Shown here: positions 37,501 through 50,305 of the stretch, piece after piece
How positions within the stretch are numbered: the stretch's first letter is position 1
How the letters are laid out: each line of letters starts with the position of its first letter
Origin: Vitis vinifera
Lineage: Eukaryota; Streptophyta; Magnoliopsida; Vitales; Vitaceae
Length of the DNA: 64,000 nt
NCBI RefSeq assembly: GCF_030704535.1
Contig: NC_081821.1
Span: 635,001 to 699,000, forward strand
Reading direction: 5' to 3'
Made by a program: the position numbers and the translations under genes
The notes under the pieces: generated by a model
Seen by the model: the letters and a program-made list of their open reading frames with translations, nothing else
Databases searched by the model: none
Told to the model about the DNA's origin: nothing

Positions 37501-40500
37501 ACAGGTGCTTTGAGAGAAATTGGGACATACAAGGAAACCCTTCGGGCAGAGGTGAAAATTCTCTTACTGTTGCAACCATAATGCTGTACCTATGTTTCTA
37601 TATTGTTGGGTATCCTGCATCAAAGTACAGCCTTTTGATGTGAACCATTTTGTTCATGTTGTAAATATTTCTCTCCTTAAAAATGCTAAGTCCATTTGGC
37701 AATTGTATGATATTTTATTTCAGTAGTTTCACTGCACAATGACATATGCACATTGCTGCTTAAGTGATATGTTTGGGTTTTCTGTTGCATTAGGGCTTGT
37801 AACTGGTTTCCTCTGCTGACTTTATCTAATTGGTTTTATCAGGTAGAGCACGTTCTAACTGATAGGTTGCTACACTTTGTTGATGTTGATCTGCATGATG
37901 TCAAGGTACTGTGTATTGCTAACAAATTTTGTCTAGCTGTCTTGCTAGTGTTGCAGAGCATGAAGTGTTTTTAGAAACAATATCTGATACTGGAACTTTG
38001 CTTCTAGTTTACATTTTGAAACCACAATACCATAGGTTGAATTTGTTTCTATTTGTTTTGCTTTCATCATTTTTCACCATTTCTTGATTTTCAAAATTGA
38101 CATTGAATGGTGGATATTTTACTTACATTTCCCACCCATTTATATGTTTCTGTTTTGTTTTATTTTTCATATATGAGTAACTTCCATTTTTCTGCTGAAA
38201 GGAATCTTCTGTTGGTGTAGGAAGCCCGAAAACGTTTTGACAAGGCTATCCCTATGTATGACCAGGTGAGATTCAAAATTTAACTTTTACATCTCATAAT
38301 GTTTCATTCTTCCATATTGAGAATAACGTCACCTCAAAGTTTCCCTATCCATTGTTTAGTACTTGTACTTACACATTCATCTTTCAGTAAAGCTTCAACA
38401 AACTGTTGCATTATCCAAAACCTATGTAGCCTAGCATAACTATCTATGTTTTTTTGCCATCATATGTTATATCGTGTCCCAACAAATTCTAAAAAATCAA
38501 TTTGAGGGAAGGAATACAGCATATGTTGCATAGTACATGAAATTAGAAAAAGAAAGTGTTACTGGGGATACTAGTTGATTTGATTTGTCAGAACATATGT
38601 TAACATCTCCTTAATGTTAAGGATCTCAACAATATGTTGATTAAGTATCCATATATACTCCTGACTATTGGATATGCCAACAGATTCAACATTTTGATAG
38701 ACACTTTCACATTGGTCACTCATCAGAATGAAAGGAGAGTAAGAAAGATAGACACATTTCTGATCCAAATCTCTCTCTGTATTCTTTTGCATTAAGGAAT
38801 AGAATGGCTTGATTTCTAACCCACTTGTGTCCAGAAAATTACAAAATGAATTTAATGTTATCTGAAGTTTTAAAAAGTATCCTCGTGATAGTGACATGGA
38901 ATGTCAATGGCTGTTCTTTGCTGCAGGCACGTGAGAAATTTCTATCATTAAGGAAAAGTACTAGAATGGATATAGCTCAAGCCACAGAGGAGGTATATCC
39001 TATAGTAGTTATGCTCTAACTTGAACTGGTGTTTATTCTGGTGGATAAATTGATTAGAGAATGTGTTGTGGGTATTTTTTAAATTCTAATTTGGTAGAGA
39101 GACGTTCCAGGAACTTCACAATGCAAGGTCCATATTTGAGCAAGCCCGGTTCAATCTGGTAAGTTAATACCATGAGGATATATCAATTCAGATAAAAAGC
39201 AATAATGTAACAGTTAGGCTTTCAAAATTTGGCACACGTTTCCTTCCAGGTCAGTGCTATCTCTAATGTCGAGGCAAAAAAGAGGTTTGAGTTTTTGGAG
39301 GCTGTCAGTGTAACAATGGCTGCACATCTTCGTTTCTTCAGACAGGTATATAATATAATAATAACTCATAAAATTTCCAGCTTACCATACTGGATTATGC
39401 TGCTCCTGATTTTTTTCTTGATGCAGGGATATGAGCTATTGAATCAGATGGAGCCTTATATTAACCAGGTTTGTCAGTGTCACTCTTATTTTAGTCTGGC
39501 AGTAAATAAGGTTCAGTTTCCTAGGTCCTCTCACAAAGAGCTATAACCAACATTTCATACCCCAACCATGAACAAACAAGGGCCACATTTCCAAAGCAGA
39601 CAACAAATGCATGAGAAGATGTTTTTCTGAATCTTCAGCTAAGCAACATCTGATACACTTTTAAGACTAAGCCAATCCACCTTAAGGACTCCTCTCCAGA
39701 ATTGCTGTGCCCACAAAGAAAGAGAGTTTAGAAGAGGCATGTGGACCATCAAGACTGGGAAAACCTCATACAAACTTCACTCCCTGGTTGGGAATCCACA
39801 TCTTGCCAAGTTTCTTCTGTATTTAAGAAACCAATGACAAGTACTTGAAGCTTGTAACTTATCGTAATCATCTAAATGTTGACATTATCTGTAAATGGCT
39901 TAGGACCCCCTACTGCACTGCTAATAAAACCCTAGGATGAGCATCTGAACATTATCCACCAACTGGGTGGGCCTATATTCAGTTTTTACTATTGATTGTT
40001 GAAACCAGGAACCACCTAGAATGAGATGCATTTGAAATCTGAAGCATGCTGATTGGTTCCTTTCCCAAAGAATTATTCTATCCAAAGTGTTCCATGTTTT
40101 GTGATGATAATACTGTGCTTCAAGTTACAGGATTTCAAAACAGACTACAGAAAATAATTTGATGGATGCCACACCCCCTCTCTAGGAGGAGAAAAAATCA
40201 GTTAAATTTCATCAGGCTCACTCTCTTTTTATCCCTATGTAAATCTCTTAATTTCTTCTTCAGCCTGTTGGCTCATAAAATTTAATTTGGAAGATCTGCT
40301 AAATTACATTTTATTGGAGTATCCTCTGAAGAAGCTTGTTCTTGCATCTTCCAGGGTGTCTCCTCCCCTACAAAAACATTATCACATAAATGATTTGACA
40401 AACAACTACCGCAATAGAAGACCTAACTATGTAGCTGTAAAACCTCCAGGCCCAACAACCTAAATCCTTAGGAAAGAGAGTATCTTCGAGTCAAGCCCTT

Positions 40501-43500
40501 ATTGACATTTGCAACACTCTTTAGCAATGCTAAGTTGAGCCAGGAAACGAACTGAAAACATTTCCAATAAAGCAGCTAGATAGAGGAGCATATCAAAAGA
40601 TTAAAGTATTGTCTTCAACCAAACTAGGAATGGAATGTCCTTTGGGAGCCTATTGGAAAGCTCAAAACAAATCCCCCTTAACTGCTTATTCAAGCATCCT
40701 CATCATATAGATTCACTGGAGACTTCCTGAAAAATAAATTCCCATCTTGCATCTAAACCCAGCCCCTAAAGTATGTTGTTCAAGAAACTTTAACTAATGT
40801 GATAAGTTTTTTCTACATTAGTACTTCAAATACTGCAAATGCTTTCTCCATATGTAGAATCCAAGCAGCCATCAGGTCTGTTGTTGTGTTACAGGTCTTG
40901 GGTTATGCACAACAGTCAAGGGAAAGTTCCAACTATGAGCAAGCATCTCTTATTGAAAAAATGCAAGACTACATAAGGCAAATTGATTACAAAAGTAAAC
41001 TGGCTCTAAATGGATCTTATGCTTCTCCCAATGATGTTGGTATGCAACCTTTCAATAGAAAATCGCATAAAGAGATAGAAGCAGTTATGCAATCTGCTGC
41101 AAAGGGAAAGGTAATGGTTGAGATGACCACCTTTCCTTTCTAGTGACTCTAGGAATCTAAATTTCTTCCTTTCTAGCATCCCTCATTCTTTTTTAAGCAG
41201 TATTAATTTAAATATATGTAGCTAAGACAGCACTAGTGCAGGTTCAAACCATTCGACAAGGATATCTTTCAAAACGTTCCTCAAATTTGAGGGGTGACTG
41301 GAAGAGAAGGTTCTTTGTTCTTGATAGCCGAGGCATGTTGTACTACTATCGCAAACAATGGAACAGGTCATTTGTAAGTCATTATCTGGAAGACATTTTG
41401 TAATATTGTGAGCTTAAAATGCATTCTTTTTCTTGTCACCAACCACTGCTTAGTAAGTGTTGAGCATATTATCTCAGGCAGGTGGGAGTCAACATTCCAA
41501 TGAGCCTGGTTCTGGGCTGCTGAGTCGCTGGCTATCTTCTCATTACCATGGTGGTGTACATGATGAGAAATCTGTCACACAGCACACTGTGAACTTACTG
41601 ACAGCAACAATAAAGCTTGATGCAGATCAGTCAGATTTGAGGTTCTGCTTCAGGATCATTTCACCAACAAAGAACTATACTTTGCAGGTACAAAATCAAA
41701 GGTTAGATCAAAAATATAAATTTGGGTTTTCATTCATGTTTTTAGACTATACTTATATGAAGCTCAGCATTATCAGCCCAAATACTTGTCCAGTACTAAT
41801 GCTGGGGATTATGTCAGTACCTAGAGCAGATTCTCTCAACTTTATATTAACACTTGAATGCAGGCAGAGAATGCACTGGATCAAATGGACTGGGTTGAAA
41901 AGATAACTGGAGTAATAGCTTCTTTGTTGAGTTCCGACGCACTTGAAAGGGTAAATACTAAGAAAGTCTACATTTGTATGTTGCCATTGATTCATATATT
42001 TGTTGTGATGATTGAACCCAATTCTATGTCAGCGTCTCTCTGGTTCTTCAACTGGAAGCAGCGATCAACAGCCTGCTAACCAAAGTTGTTCACCAGGAAG
42101 TTCATCTCATTTGGATCAGACTGTAATTGAAGAGCATGCGTCTAAGAATCTTACTTCTGGAAACTATGCGCGTGCATCTAGAAGTCTGCAACAGCGAAAA
42201 TGCAGTGGAAAAAATGAGAAGCCAATTGATGTGTTGAGAAGAGTACGTGGGAATGACAAATGTGCTGATTGTGGTGCACCTGAACCTGATTGGGCATCCT
42301 TAAATCTGGGTGTTCTTATCTGCATCGAATGCTCTGGCATTCACCGTAATCTTGGTGTGCATATATCAAAGGTAAGTTATCTAGGTTTGAATTGGGCACC
42401 TTAGCTCTTTTCATTTGTAAGATTGATCCACTTGGGTGTTTTAAGATAAAAGAACAAGAACAGGCATTAGGACCTCATATGCTTGAGGTTTAAACCTCAT
42501 GGAGATTCTCATTTTAAAAATAAGAACACATCAAAATTAAAGAAATCCAGAGAAGGATTTCATTAAGAAAGTATGTTTGTTATGATTGTTACTGACGATT
42601 ATTACTATGTTACTGCTATTATGCTCTGTGCTTCTGTTTAATCATTCATGCAGCTCTCATTGTTGATCTTGGATGCAGGTTAGATCACTGGTACTTGATG
42701 TAAAAGTGTGGGAACCTTCTGTTCTGACATTGTTCCTGGCACTGGGTAATAACTACGCAAATTCAATCTGGGAGGACTTGTTGAATCCTGATGATACGCC
42801 TGTGGAGTAAGTAACAGTTTACTGGATATGATTGAAAGTGTATTTGTTTCTAGGCTAATTATTTTTTAGTTCTTGTGATGTAGTTCCCCGACATCTGATA
42901 AATCCAAGCTGTCGCTTATGAGCAAACCTGGTCATGATGATCCTATTTCAGTAAAGGAGATTTTCATTCATGCAAAGGTATTGATCTAAGTAATTCTGTT
43001 TCTCCCTTTTGGTATATCCCCTTAAATTTTCCTCTTGCAAATTGAACTGATGCAACAAGCTTACAAGATATTATTTTCTAAATTATTTCTTTCTTTCTTT
43101 CATTTATTTGGTAAGTAAAAATTTATTGAAACCAGAGGCATACTTTAGAACATTCTCTCTCACCTCCTTTGGTAGTCCTCTCAAAAAATAAATTTCTTTC
43201 CTATTCAGAGTGGTAACAAGACTAGATATAAATTTAGCTGCTAAGATTAATTCTCTATATAAATGGAAACGCTGCCAAGGATTAGATGTGGAAGCTAAAT
43301 GAATATTTCTCCAAAGGAGACGGATACGCTGGGTTGTAAAACATTAGGCAAAACCATTGAACAAAATCATCAATTTTTTGGGCAGTGAGGTCAACAAGGG
43401 CTCTCTACGTTATGTTAAAGACATTAGGGACATGTAGGAAGTCTCATTTATTGCTTGCAATTTGACATAGTGTTGCATATACCACCAGTGGATGAAGATA

Positions 43501-46160
43501 GCGTATGTATGCACCTATTGGAGGTTGCATTTAAGAGTGTTCACCAAAAAATTTGCCTAGAAATAGGGATGGCAACAGGTGGGTTTTGGATAAGGTGTCC
43601 TACTGCAACATCACCCTGCGCAAGTCCCTCCTAAACATGAGTTGTTAAGGATGGAACGACCAAAGAATATGGACAGAACCAGGTCAGTGGAGAGAGATTT
43701 GAGAGTTCACATGTTTATCCCCAGTAAAAAAGAAAAAGGAAAGAATGGGAGGGAAATTACCTTGTTTATTCAAATGTTCCCATCTGGCAAGACTCTTTTT
43801 TAGATATATGTAGGGTCCCTTCTTTTAAAATTGGGATTTAGCTACCACAACTAAAGTTCCACATATTTTTGTTATAAGAATATTTTTGTATGCATGTGTG
43901 TTTACTCTTCACAGCCAACCTATCTAGAAGGGCTCTTTTGTTATTTTTTATCATGGCTTATTAGAGTAAGTCCTAATCACATGCATGTTGGGCAAGGGGG
44001 CTCTGATGGAACTCCCCTAGCCTGGATAAAGAAAGCCCCTTCCCTTTACTTTGACTTTCGAGCAGGGGAGTCAAATTGAGTCTTGAAGGCCCCATTCTAA
44101 GCTTCTAAAAGCAGTCATGATTTCTATAATTTGGGAGGATCTATATTAATATTAGCCAGAGACAATATTCGGGTGACTGGTGCTGACATCAGTGTCACTT
44201 AGAATCTAGTACATCATGGTAGACAAAAGCAAATTATGCAGATCCATCAAAGCAAAATGTTTTTTGGATTGTTTTGCACCCATGCAAAAACCAAAGATCA
44301 ACTTACCAACATTTTCGACAAAGGGAGCTTCTAGTTCATGATTCATTTTATCTTTGGCAAGTTGATCATGTGTAAGAATCTGAGATATGCGCACCAAATC
44401 GAGGGCGAATATTGAGAAAATCGTGTATCAAAGGGATTGTAGTTGACCCCCAACTCCAATTGTCATGGATGCTCCTCTTGTTGTGAGAAAAATGACCATG
44501 GGCAAAAGGAAAGAAAAAGAGAATTGGAAGAGAGAATCAGACAAGTTTTATGTGTTTCCTTCAAACTTGGAAGTACGGTCACTGATCACACTGATTCCAC
44601 CATGCTTGCGGCAGAAAGAAAACAGGATACAACACAATAATCTTCTCGAATCTACTGCTGATCTATGCCCTGCAATGGTTAGGATCAATGTGGATTAAAA
44701 TAAATGCCCAAAACACCCTGGAGGTTGTGAACATGGTCTCTTCCCTGATTCCATGATATGCAATTTACTGACAGGTACCATCAGGCTTCTCATACTGCAG
44801 TTCTTTTTGGCTCTTCCTTTGGCTTTTTATCTTTTCCTTCTTTCCTTGACTTTAAATCCTGAACCCTGAAGTCGAGTATACAGTTGCGAATCAGTACATG
44901 AGGATTACAATTTTGTATATGCATCTAACTATTATTATATGATGAACTGGTTACTATGTTAATCCTTATATAGTTTAGTTGTAAAGCTCTCTCGAGAAAT
45001 GCATTACTTGGTAGGAAATTCACTTCTGATAAATAGGTTTGCCATTTGGGACCTTGAAGAGATGTTTTCCCCTTATTTCAGTATGCAGAAAAACGTTTTG
45101 TTCGCAAGATAAAGGACAGTCAGCATCTTCATTCAATTGCACAAAAAATGTGCAGAAGTGTGCGTTATAATGACACGAAAGCAGTTTACCGCAATATTGT
45201 CAGTTCTGAAGTTGATGTCAATGCTATCCATGGGAAAGCATCATCTAACACGTTCTTAACTCTAGCTGAAGTAATGAAGTTGCAAGAGCAGGTCAGCGTC
45301 GATAATAAATTTGATTTCTTAGTAGATAGTTCTTTGGGTAAGGCGTCCTCAAGCTCTTCAGACAAACCCAGTACAACCGAAGATCAGTCCATGGAGGGGT
45401 GTCATGATGGTTGTTCGCTACTTCACCTTGCATGCCAAGCTGCAGACATTGGTATGGTGGAGCTACTTCTACAGTATGGAGCAGACATAAATGCTTCTGA
45501 TTCTATGGGTCAGACCCCTCTGCATCATTGCATCATCAGAGGGAGAACTGCAATTGCAAAAATACTGCTGAAAAGGTGATTTTTCACCCCTTTTTTCTTC
45601 TGGAATTTAGTACCAGAGATGGTTTTTTTCTTATATATTTGCTTTTTTGTTCCTTCACATTTCATGTGGAATGCATACTTCCAGATTTTTGTAAGAAATT
45701 ATTTAGGCTTTGGTAGACTCAACTGGAGTATATTTCATCAGTCACTGAGGGGTCATTAGATTACTAGATCCTCCTACTCCACATACATCTAGGTGTGTGC
45801 TATCATGAGGAGAGTTGCGTAATTGTAATTTGGTTATACCAAAATTCGGTATCATGACTAAAACAACCACCTTTGTTCACAATCTCCTTTCAGAATAAAG
45901 GGACGGAACATTAATTTGTAGATTGTGGATCTTAAATTTGTTCACTTGACACTGTAGATCATAGGATCCCTCATATGATGTTTGATTTACTTCAATTCTC
46001 TGACCGCTGTAAAAAGGATCTAAGTGGTTACTAATCTGGTTGTAGGGGAGCTGATCCACAAGCTGTAGACAAGGAAGGTAAAACCCCTCTTCGGCTCGTA
46101 GCTGAATCAACCATTGATGACAGCGAGGTCCTAGCACTCTTAAAGCAAACAAACAGATGA
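34541..46160 (+). CDS. ACAP-type ARF GTPase-activating protein, AGD1/AGD3 class
   Basis: Nineteen exons join in phase to 822 residues: 34541-34585, 34671-34747, 36347-36447, 37481-37551, 37843-37905, 38221-38265, 38927-38992, 39111-39158, 39250-39345, 39427-39468, 40895-41110, 41242-41373, 41478-41687, 41864-41950, 42033-42371, 42679-42806, 42884-42977, 45082-45575, 46046-46160. Exon 1 encodes [15 protein letters not shown], the usual start of this class. A BAR domain (about 10-230) bends membranes, and a PH domain (about 295-430, [22 protein letters not shown]) binds phosphoinositides. The ArfGAP zinc finger has C510, C513, C530, C533 (CX2CX16CX2C) and the arginine finger R538. Ankyrin repeats span about 730-815. 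Arabidopsis AGD3 (VAN3/SFC) has the same order and 827 residues and controls vesicle traffic in vein patterning; AGD1 is a close alternative, so I give no symbol. Introns 2, 10 and 17 are long and carry transposon debris. Confidence 0.93.
35035..36035 (+). mobile_element. Degraded LINE remnant in ARF-GAP intron 2
   Basis: At 35045-35092 the plus strand reads [12 protein letters not shown], a stop, then YGD. This is the conserved entry to the zinc-binding reverse-transcriptase domain of plant LINEs, here broken by a stop codon. The segment ends near 36015-36035 in TTGCCCATCAAATAAAA, a LINE-like tail. Frames between are broken. The internal 123-bp duplication is listed separately. Confidence 0.55.
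35290..35535. repeat. Two-copy tandem duplication, unit about 123 bp, inside the LINE remnant
   Basis: Copies at about 35290-35412 and 35413-35535 share CCAAA-ATGACTCTTA, GTCATAAAATGTTTGACC, CCTT-ATTG-ATACTA and GATG-AATG in the same order, with about 20 percent differences. The marker word ACTCTTA is at 35311 and 35434, 123 bp apart. Confidence 0.7.
39600..39780 (-). mobile_element. Possible LINE fragment in ARF-GAP intron 10
   Basis: Intron 10 (39469-40894) is 1.4 kb. On the minus strand about 39580-39640 reads [19 protein letters not shown], which resembles the zinc-binding region of plant LINE polyproteins, where an E-S-x-x-H-L-L-x-H pattern is usual. Flanking frames are interrupted. This is a weak call from one short stretch. 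Confidence 0.28.
43100..43350 (-). mobile_element. Possible antisense LINE 3' fragment in ARF-GAP intron 17
   Basis: Intron 17 (42978-45081) is 2.1 kb, by far the longest in the 3' half of the gene. Near 43108-43130 it has a TTTGGTAAGTAAAAATTTATT stretch that resembles, in antisense, the 3' end of the LINE at 28187 (TTTTGATAAGTAAAAG and on). No reverse-transcriptase motif is left, so the evidence is thin. Nothing else in the intron is recognised. Confidence 0.25.
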
Positions 46161-46893
46161 CATTCTGAACAAGGATCACTGGAAAGGCCAACAATATCTG
46201 CATTTTGAAGACGATGCAAGAGCCTTGTATTATATTTCAGAAAATTGCAGCCAATTCCTTGTCTCCTATAAGTAAATCCTCATGCAGGCAGATTAACTGA
46301 GTCATGCACCCCTTTTCACCATGGACCTTGAAAGCGTACATATCCATGGAAGGCTCCATTCTTCAGGACTCCATGAAGCAAGGTGCTGTATCTGTGTTCA
46401 TCCTTTCCCCAACTTTTTGATTTGATTTTTGTTCCTATGAGGATTCTTAGGAGGTTACAGTGTATAATATCACAGCTCAACTCTATCGCATCCCCAACCC
46501 CATGCTGCCCTTTTGCCATTAGAGATAAGGCCAGGAACCACCATCTTCCCGTATTTGCTAACCATTTTGATCCTGTGTTCCCATGAAAGCATGGTATTCA
46601 GTATTCACCTCTCAAGTTAGTCCGAATTGACTTGGTTTTAAGCCAAGTTGTAACTCAACCTATGTTTTTTGAACTTTTCACAAGAGATGAATCTATGTAA
46701 ATTTAGAGAAAGCATCAATAAAATGAATACAATAACGGTAGCCACTCAAAGATTGAGAGTAGTTGAGTATACTGACTGACAGACAAAGAAACTGGCAACT
46801 AATCTTGTTGCTCCTAGTCAAGAAATTCTGTGTTCGCTTTTCCTGAAGCTTCATCAGCGTCACTCAAAAAACTTCATAGCACCAGCATTCACA
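46161..46893 (+). other. 3' flank of the ARF-GAP gene
   Basis: About 730 bp between the ARF-GAP stop codon and the pseudogene on the other strand. It must include the ARF-GAP 3' untranslated region; AATAAA-like words lie near 46717-46730. I see no other gene. Confidence 0.55.
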
Positions 46894-48244
46894 TCATGGA
46901 TGAATTTCCTTTAAAATTGTTTCTGATTCTTCAACTCTACCTTGACAGGCGTTACTTTAAGAAGAGTATAGGTAATAGTATTTGGTTTCAAACCCTCTCC
47001 AACCATGATCTCCAAAATATCCTTAGCTCGTTCGAGAGCTCCACAAAGGCACAGCCCATTGATTATCACAATGCAAGTGAACACTGTGGGTGTCATGTTC
47101 CTTTTCTTCATCTCAACCGTATTATGCTCTCGATAATAACCCTGAATCAATGAATTATATGTCCAGGCGTCAAGTTTTATGCCCATTTCAATCATCTCCC
47201 TCAAGAGATCTTTTGCCTTGTCTGTTTTACAGACCTTGCATAGTCCACCAACAAGTGCATTGTATGTAACATGATTTACCCAAATTCCATGACCAACCAT
47301 GTCATCCCTGATTCTAAGAGCCTCTTCTACTTCACCTTGTTTCATGAACCCAGAAATCAAAGCAGTGTAGATGACAGGGGCCAGGAGTTAAACCCAAGCT
47401 TAACATCTCTGCCAATGCCGCCTCTTTTAATCTCTTCTGTTTGCAAAGCTCATCAACAAGGATGGTATAACTATAGCTATCTGGGACCAACCCCTTCTCA
47501 GCCATCATCTTCTTTAGCTCAAAGGCTTCATCAACACACCCAAATCTGCATAAACTTCCAATAACCAGATTACATGTTACCGCACCAGGACTATACCCCT
47601 TCAGCCCCATTTCAAAGAGAACCCAACCTTCTGGCCTCCCCAACTTTCCCAACCTTACAGAGAGATCTGATTAAACTGGAGCAAGTATAAACATCAGGGA
47701 TTATCTTAGCCTCTCTCATTCCACCATAAACCTTCCAACACACGGAATGACAGCGCACCAAACTAGGCAAAATGACAAAGAAGAACAGCTAGAATTGCCA
47801 AGGAATTCAAGCTTTGAGGGGTGCCCATTTGAGAATGGGACCAGCAGAAGAAACTGAGAAGGTGCTTGGGGTCACTCGCCTGGTTATGGTAGAAAAGGGA
47901 TAGCATCACATCTGGGTTGAGTTTCTTGGTTATGTCTAAGGACCCCATGAGAAATTCCAGTTGGGGTGTTTGAGAATTGTTGAGATTTCTTCAACTGCCT
48001 GGTCGTTTTGCTTGGTGGTTCGTCTAGCGCGGAATTTAGCAGATTTGAGGGAGAAATTTCTTGTTTTTTGTGATAACATCTCGATTTCCATCTGTGAATA
48101 AGAGCAGCTTGTGGGGTGATATTCGACCCACTGCGGAATGTTATGAATCATAATATGGTTCATCAAAGGAAAGGGCAGATTTGTAACCCTCAATCTAGCG
48201 TCATCTTCTCCCTTCTGTCTCCATCGGTTGGTTTGGATGGGCAA
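46894..48244 (-). pseudogene. Pentatricopeptide-repeat (PPR) pseudogene
   Basis: On the minus strand several broken frames together resemble a mitochondrial-type P-class PPR protein (At5g61990-like). The N-terminal part (48244-47936) contains QAVEEISTILKHPNWNFS, then shifts frame into LDITKKLNPDVMLSLFYHNQ and DPKHLLSFFCWSHSQMGT. It then jumps, with a stop and a large internal loss, to KVYGGMREAKIIPDVYTC at about 47690-47740. Repeats follow in 35-residue steps (VTCNLVIGSLCRFGCVDEAF, YSYTILVDELCKQKRLKEAA), with a one-base frameshift near 47350 before ALISGFMKQGEVEEALRIRD. Another frameshift near 46955 leads to GRVEESETILKEIHP and a stop at 46894-46896. At least three frameshifts, internal stops and missing repeats make a functional protein very unlikely. 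The lack of introns fits either a normal PPR gene or a retrocopy. Confidence 0.85.
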
Positions 48245-49675
48245 AAGATCAATCGGACATAAAACTCATTTGCCTAATCCAATTGGAGGTTCTACCCAAC
48301 CCAAACCCGCCAAGCCCAAACCAATTTTATATGTACATATTCATTGATTTTTTATTTTTTTTAATGGTCAAGTACTCTCTGTGCGGAGCTAAACTTTGGG
48401 ATATTAATCATCTCACAACAATTAACACCAAGTAAATTTAAGGAATCATCAATGATATGATTCAAACCTAAGACCATGTGTCACTTATTTACTGAATTTT
48501 TGAAAAAAAAAATGAATGCAAGCAATAGAAGAATCAAACAAGAAAAAAAAGAAACGTAAAAGGAATTCTATTAAAATGTTAATTATGATAATATAAGGAA
48601 ATAGAAAGAGAATGAAATTGATTATTATTATAAGTTTTAAGTCAATAATATAATGATAATTTAACTTAAAATCAACTATAATAAATCTTAGTTTTTATGG
48701 TTTGATGGCCACATGACTTTAAAACAACATATTTGTTTATAAGGACGAGAAGTCGATTGTATCAACTTTTCTTTGGATGTCAAGACCAAGCCTAGTTCCA
48801 TGTATATGAATATTTAAAAGATATTTGATTAAAAGGGATAGGATAATACTCATATTTGAAAAGATAACATTTATATATTAAAAACCGTACATATACTCTG
48901 GTTTTGATATTTTTGGCTAAAAAACGTTTGATAAAAAAATTATTGAAGGGTTTCTTTTTTTTTAACAATAAGGTTAAATTTCATGTTTTAAAAAAGATGA
49001 AGATGATTTAAAATAAAGCTACATCCCAGTTCTATTTGTTGAAGAGTCCAGTATGATTGGTATTCTGGGTGAAGGGCTGCCAATGCAGCCCATTTTCTAG
49101 AAATGTCTTTCGTTTTTCTTTCCTTCCAATCACTACACTTGAAGAACATTTCCAAGGCATTATTTTCCTTATCACCAAATGGTAGGCGCAAGAGTAGATA
49201 AGTTGATTTTCATAGCTTGTGGATTGGTCCCCAGTGAGGAGTTCTATCAATGGAGAGGACACCATGCCACGCGTTCCCCGATACAAAGCACCACAGAGCA
49301 TATGATGCCCAGGAAGATAAAAAAGAAGTTACATTCAATTTTTTTTTCTTTTTTTCTTTTTTTTTAAAAAAGGCACAAAAAGGGAAAAATGGTGTTTTCC
49401 AATCAGCTAGAGCCAAGAGGACACAAGTTAAAAAGGATGGAGAAGTGGCCCTCTCCATTAATTGCCCACGTTAGGCATAGAGAAGAGGCATGAGTGTTGT
49501 TTGGACCAGTAGTTGATGTTGAAATCAAAAGGGAGAATGGTCATGAGGGCATGCCCATTGTGGACAACACTGTTCCATCACCATGTCAATGTGATTAATG
49601 TTTGATGTGGGGTTCATACTGCACTTCAATGCCGTGTTTGAACAACATTCTGGATATATAGATTAGTACCCATTG

Positions 49676-50100
49676 TGTAACAACTCACACTCAATCACGC
49701 GTGTACATATTGTTCACTTTGAACATAAATGAGTCTTTATGACTTTAAAACGCGTTTACATGATTAAAAGGAGTTCATATTTCGTCATGAACTTTCTACT
49801 CTATTCGATATAAGACATTACAAACACTCCCCATATAAACACAACGTCCTCGTTGTGTCTTATGAGATTGTAAGATCAAATAGACAAATACTCCCTATGG
49901 GGCCAAACAAACTACACATTGGGATTAAAGATCGACTTTGATACAAGTTTGTAACAACTCACACCCAACCACTCATGTAGATATTGTCTGTTCTTGACCC
50001 AAATGGGCTTTCACGACTTTAAAACATGTCTACATGATTAAGAGAAGTCTAAATTTATATTTAAATAAAAATGAACGAATCATTACAAATAATATGAGTT
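49676..50100. repeat. 274-bp unit followed by a partial second copy (TRIM/LTR-like)
   Basis: A unit starting TGTAACAACTCACAC begins at 49676 and starts again at 49950. Both copies continue with CAA/CCA-CAC, then ATATTG, then a GGGCTTT/GAGTCTTT-A-GACTTTAAAAC block and a TACATGATTAA block; the second copy then fades out near 50060-50100. The first copy also has an AACGTCCTCGTTGTGTCTTATGAGAT segment and ends GATACAAGTT. The TGTAACA start and head-to-tail junction resemble the LTR of a small terminal-repeat element. No coding region, primer site or polypurine tract is certain. Confidence 0.6.
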
Positions 50101-50305
50101 AATCTATAACCTTGATGGATAAACGTTTGAAGGTTGTCACAAATGGTATAAGAGTCACTTTATAACCTTAATATGAGACCATTTGAGAATTTGTTTGCCG
50201 AACTTCTAATTTTATGGGATAGGACAAGGATGTCTTGTATGCATAGAGAGTGATTATGATATCTCATAATTGATGAAGTTGAATTTTTTTTTTTTACATT
50301 ATATA

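Noticed and set aside
44206-44700. ORFs in ARF-GAP intron 17 as a nested gene
   Set aside because: Short frames on both strands with no recognisable domain and no splice partners; probably transposon debris or chance.
46894-47652. PPR frames as a functional gene
   Set aside because: Repeats are joined only across frameshifts and stops, and many repeats are missing, so a pseudogene is the simpler reading.
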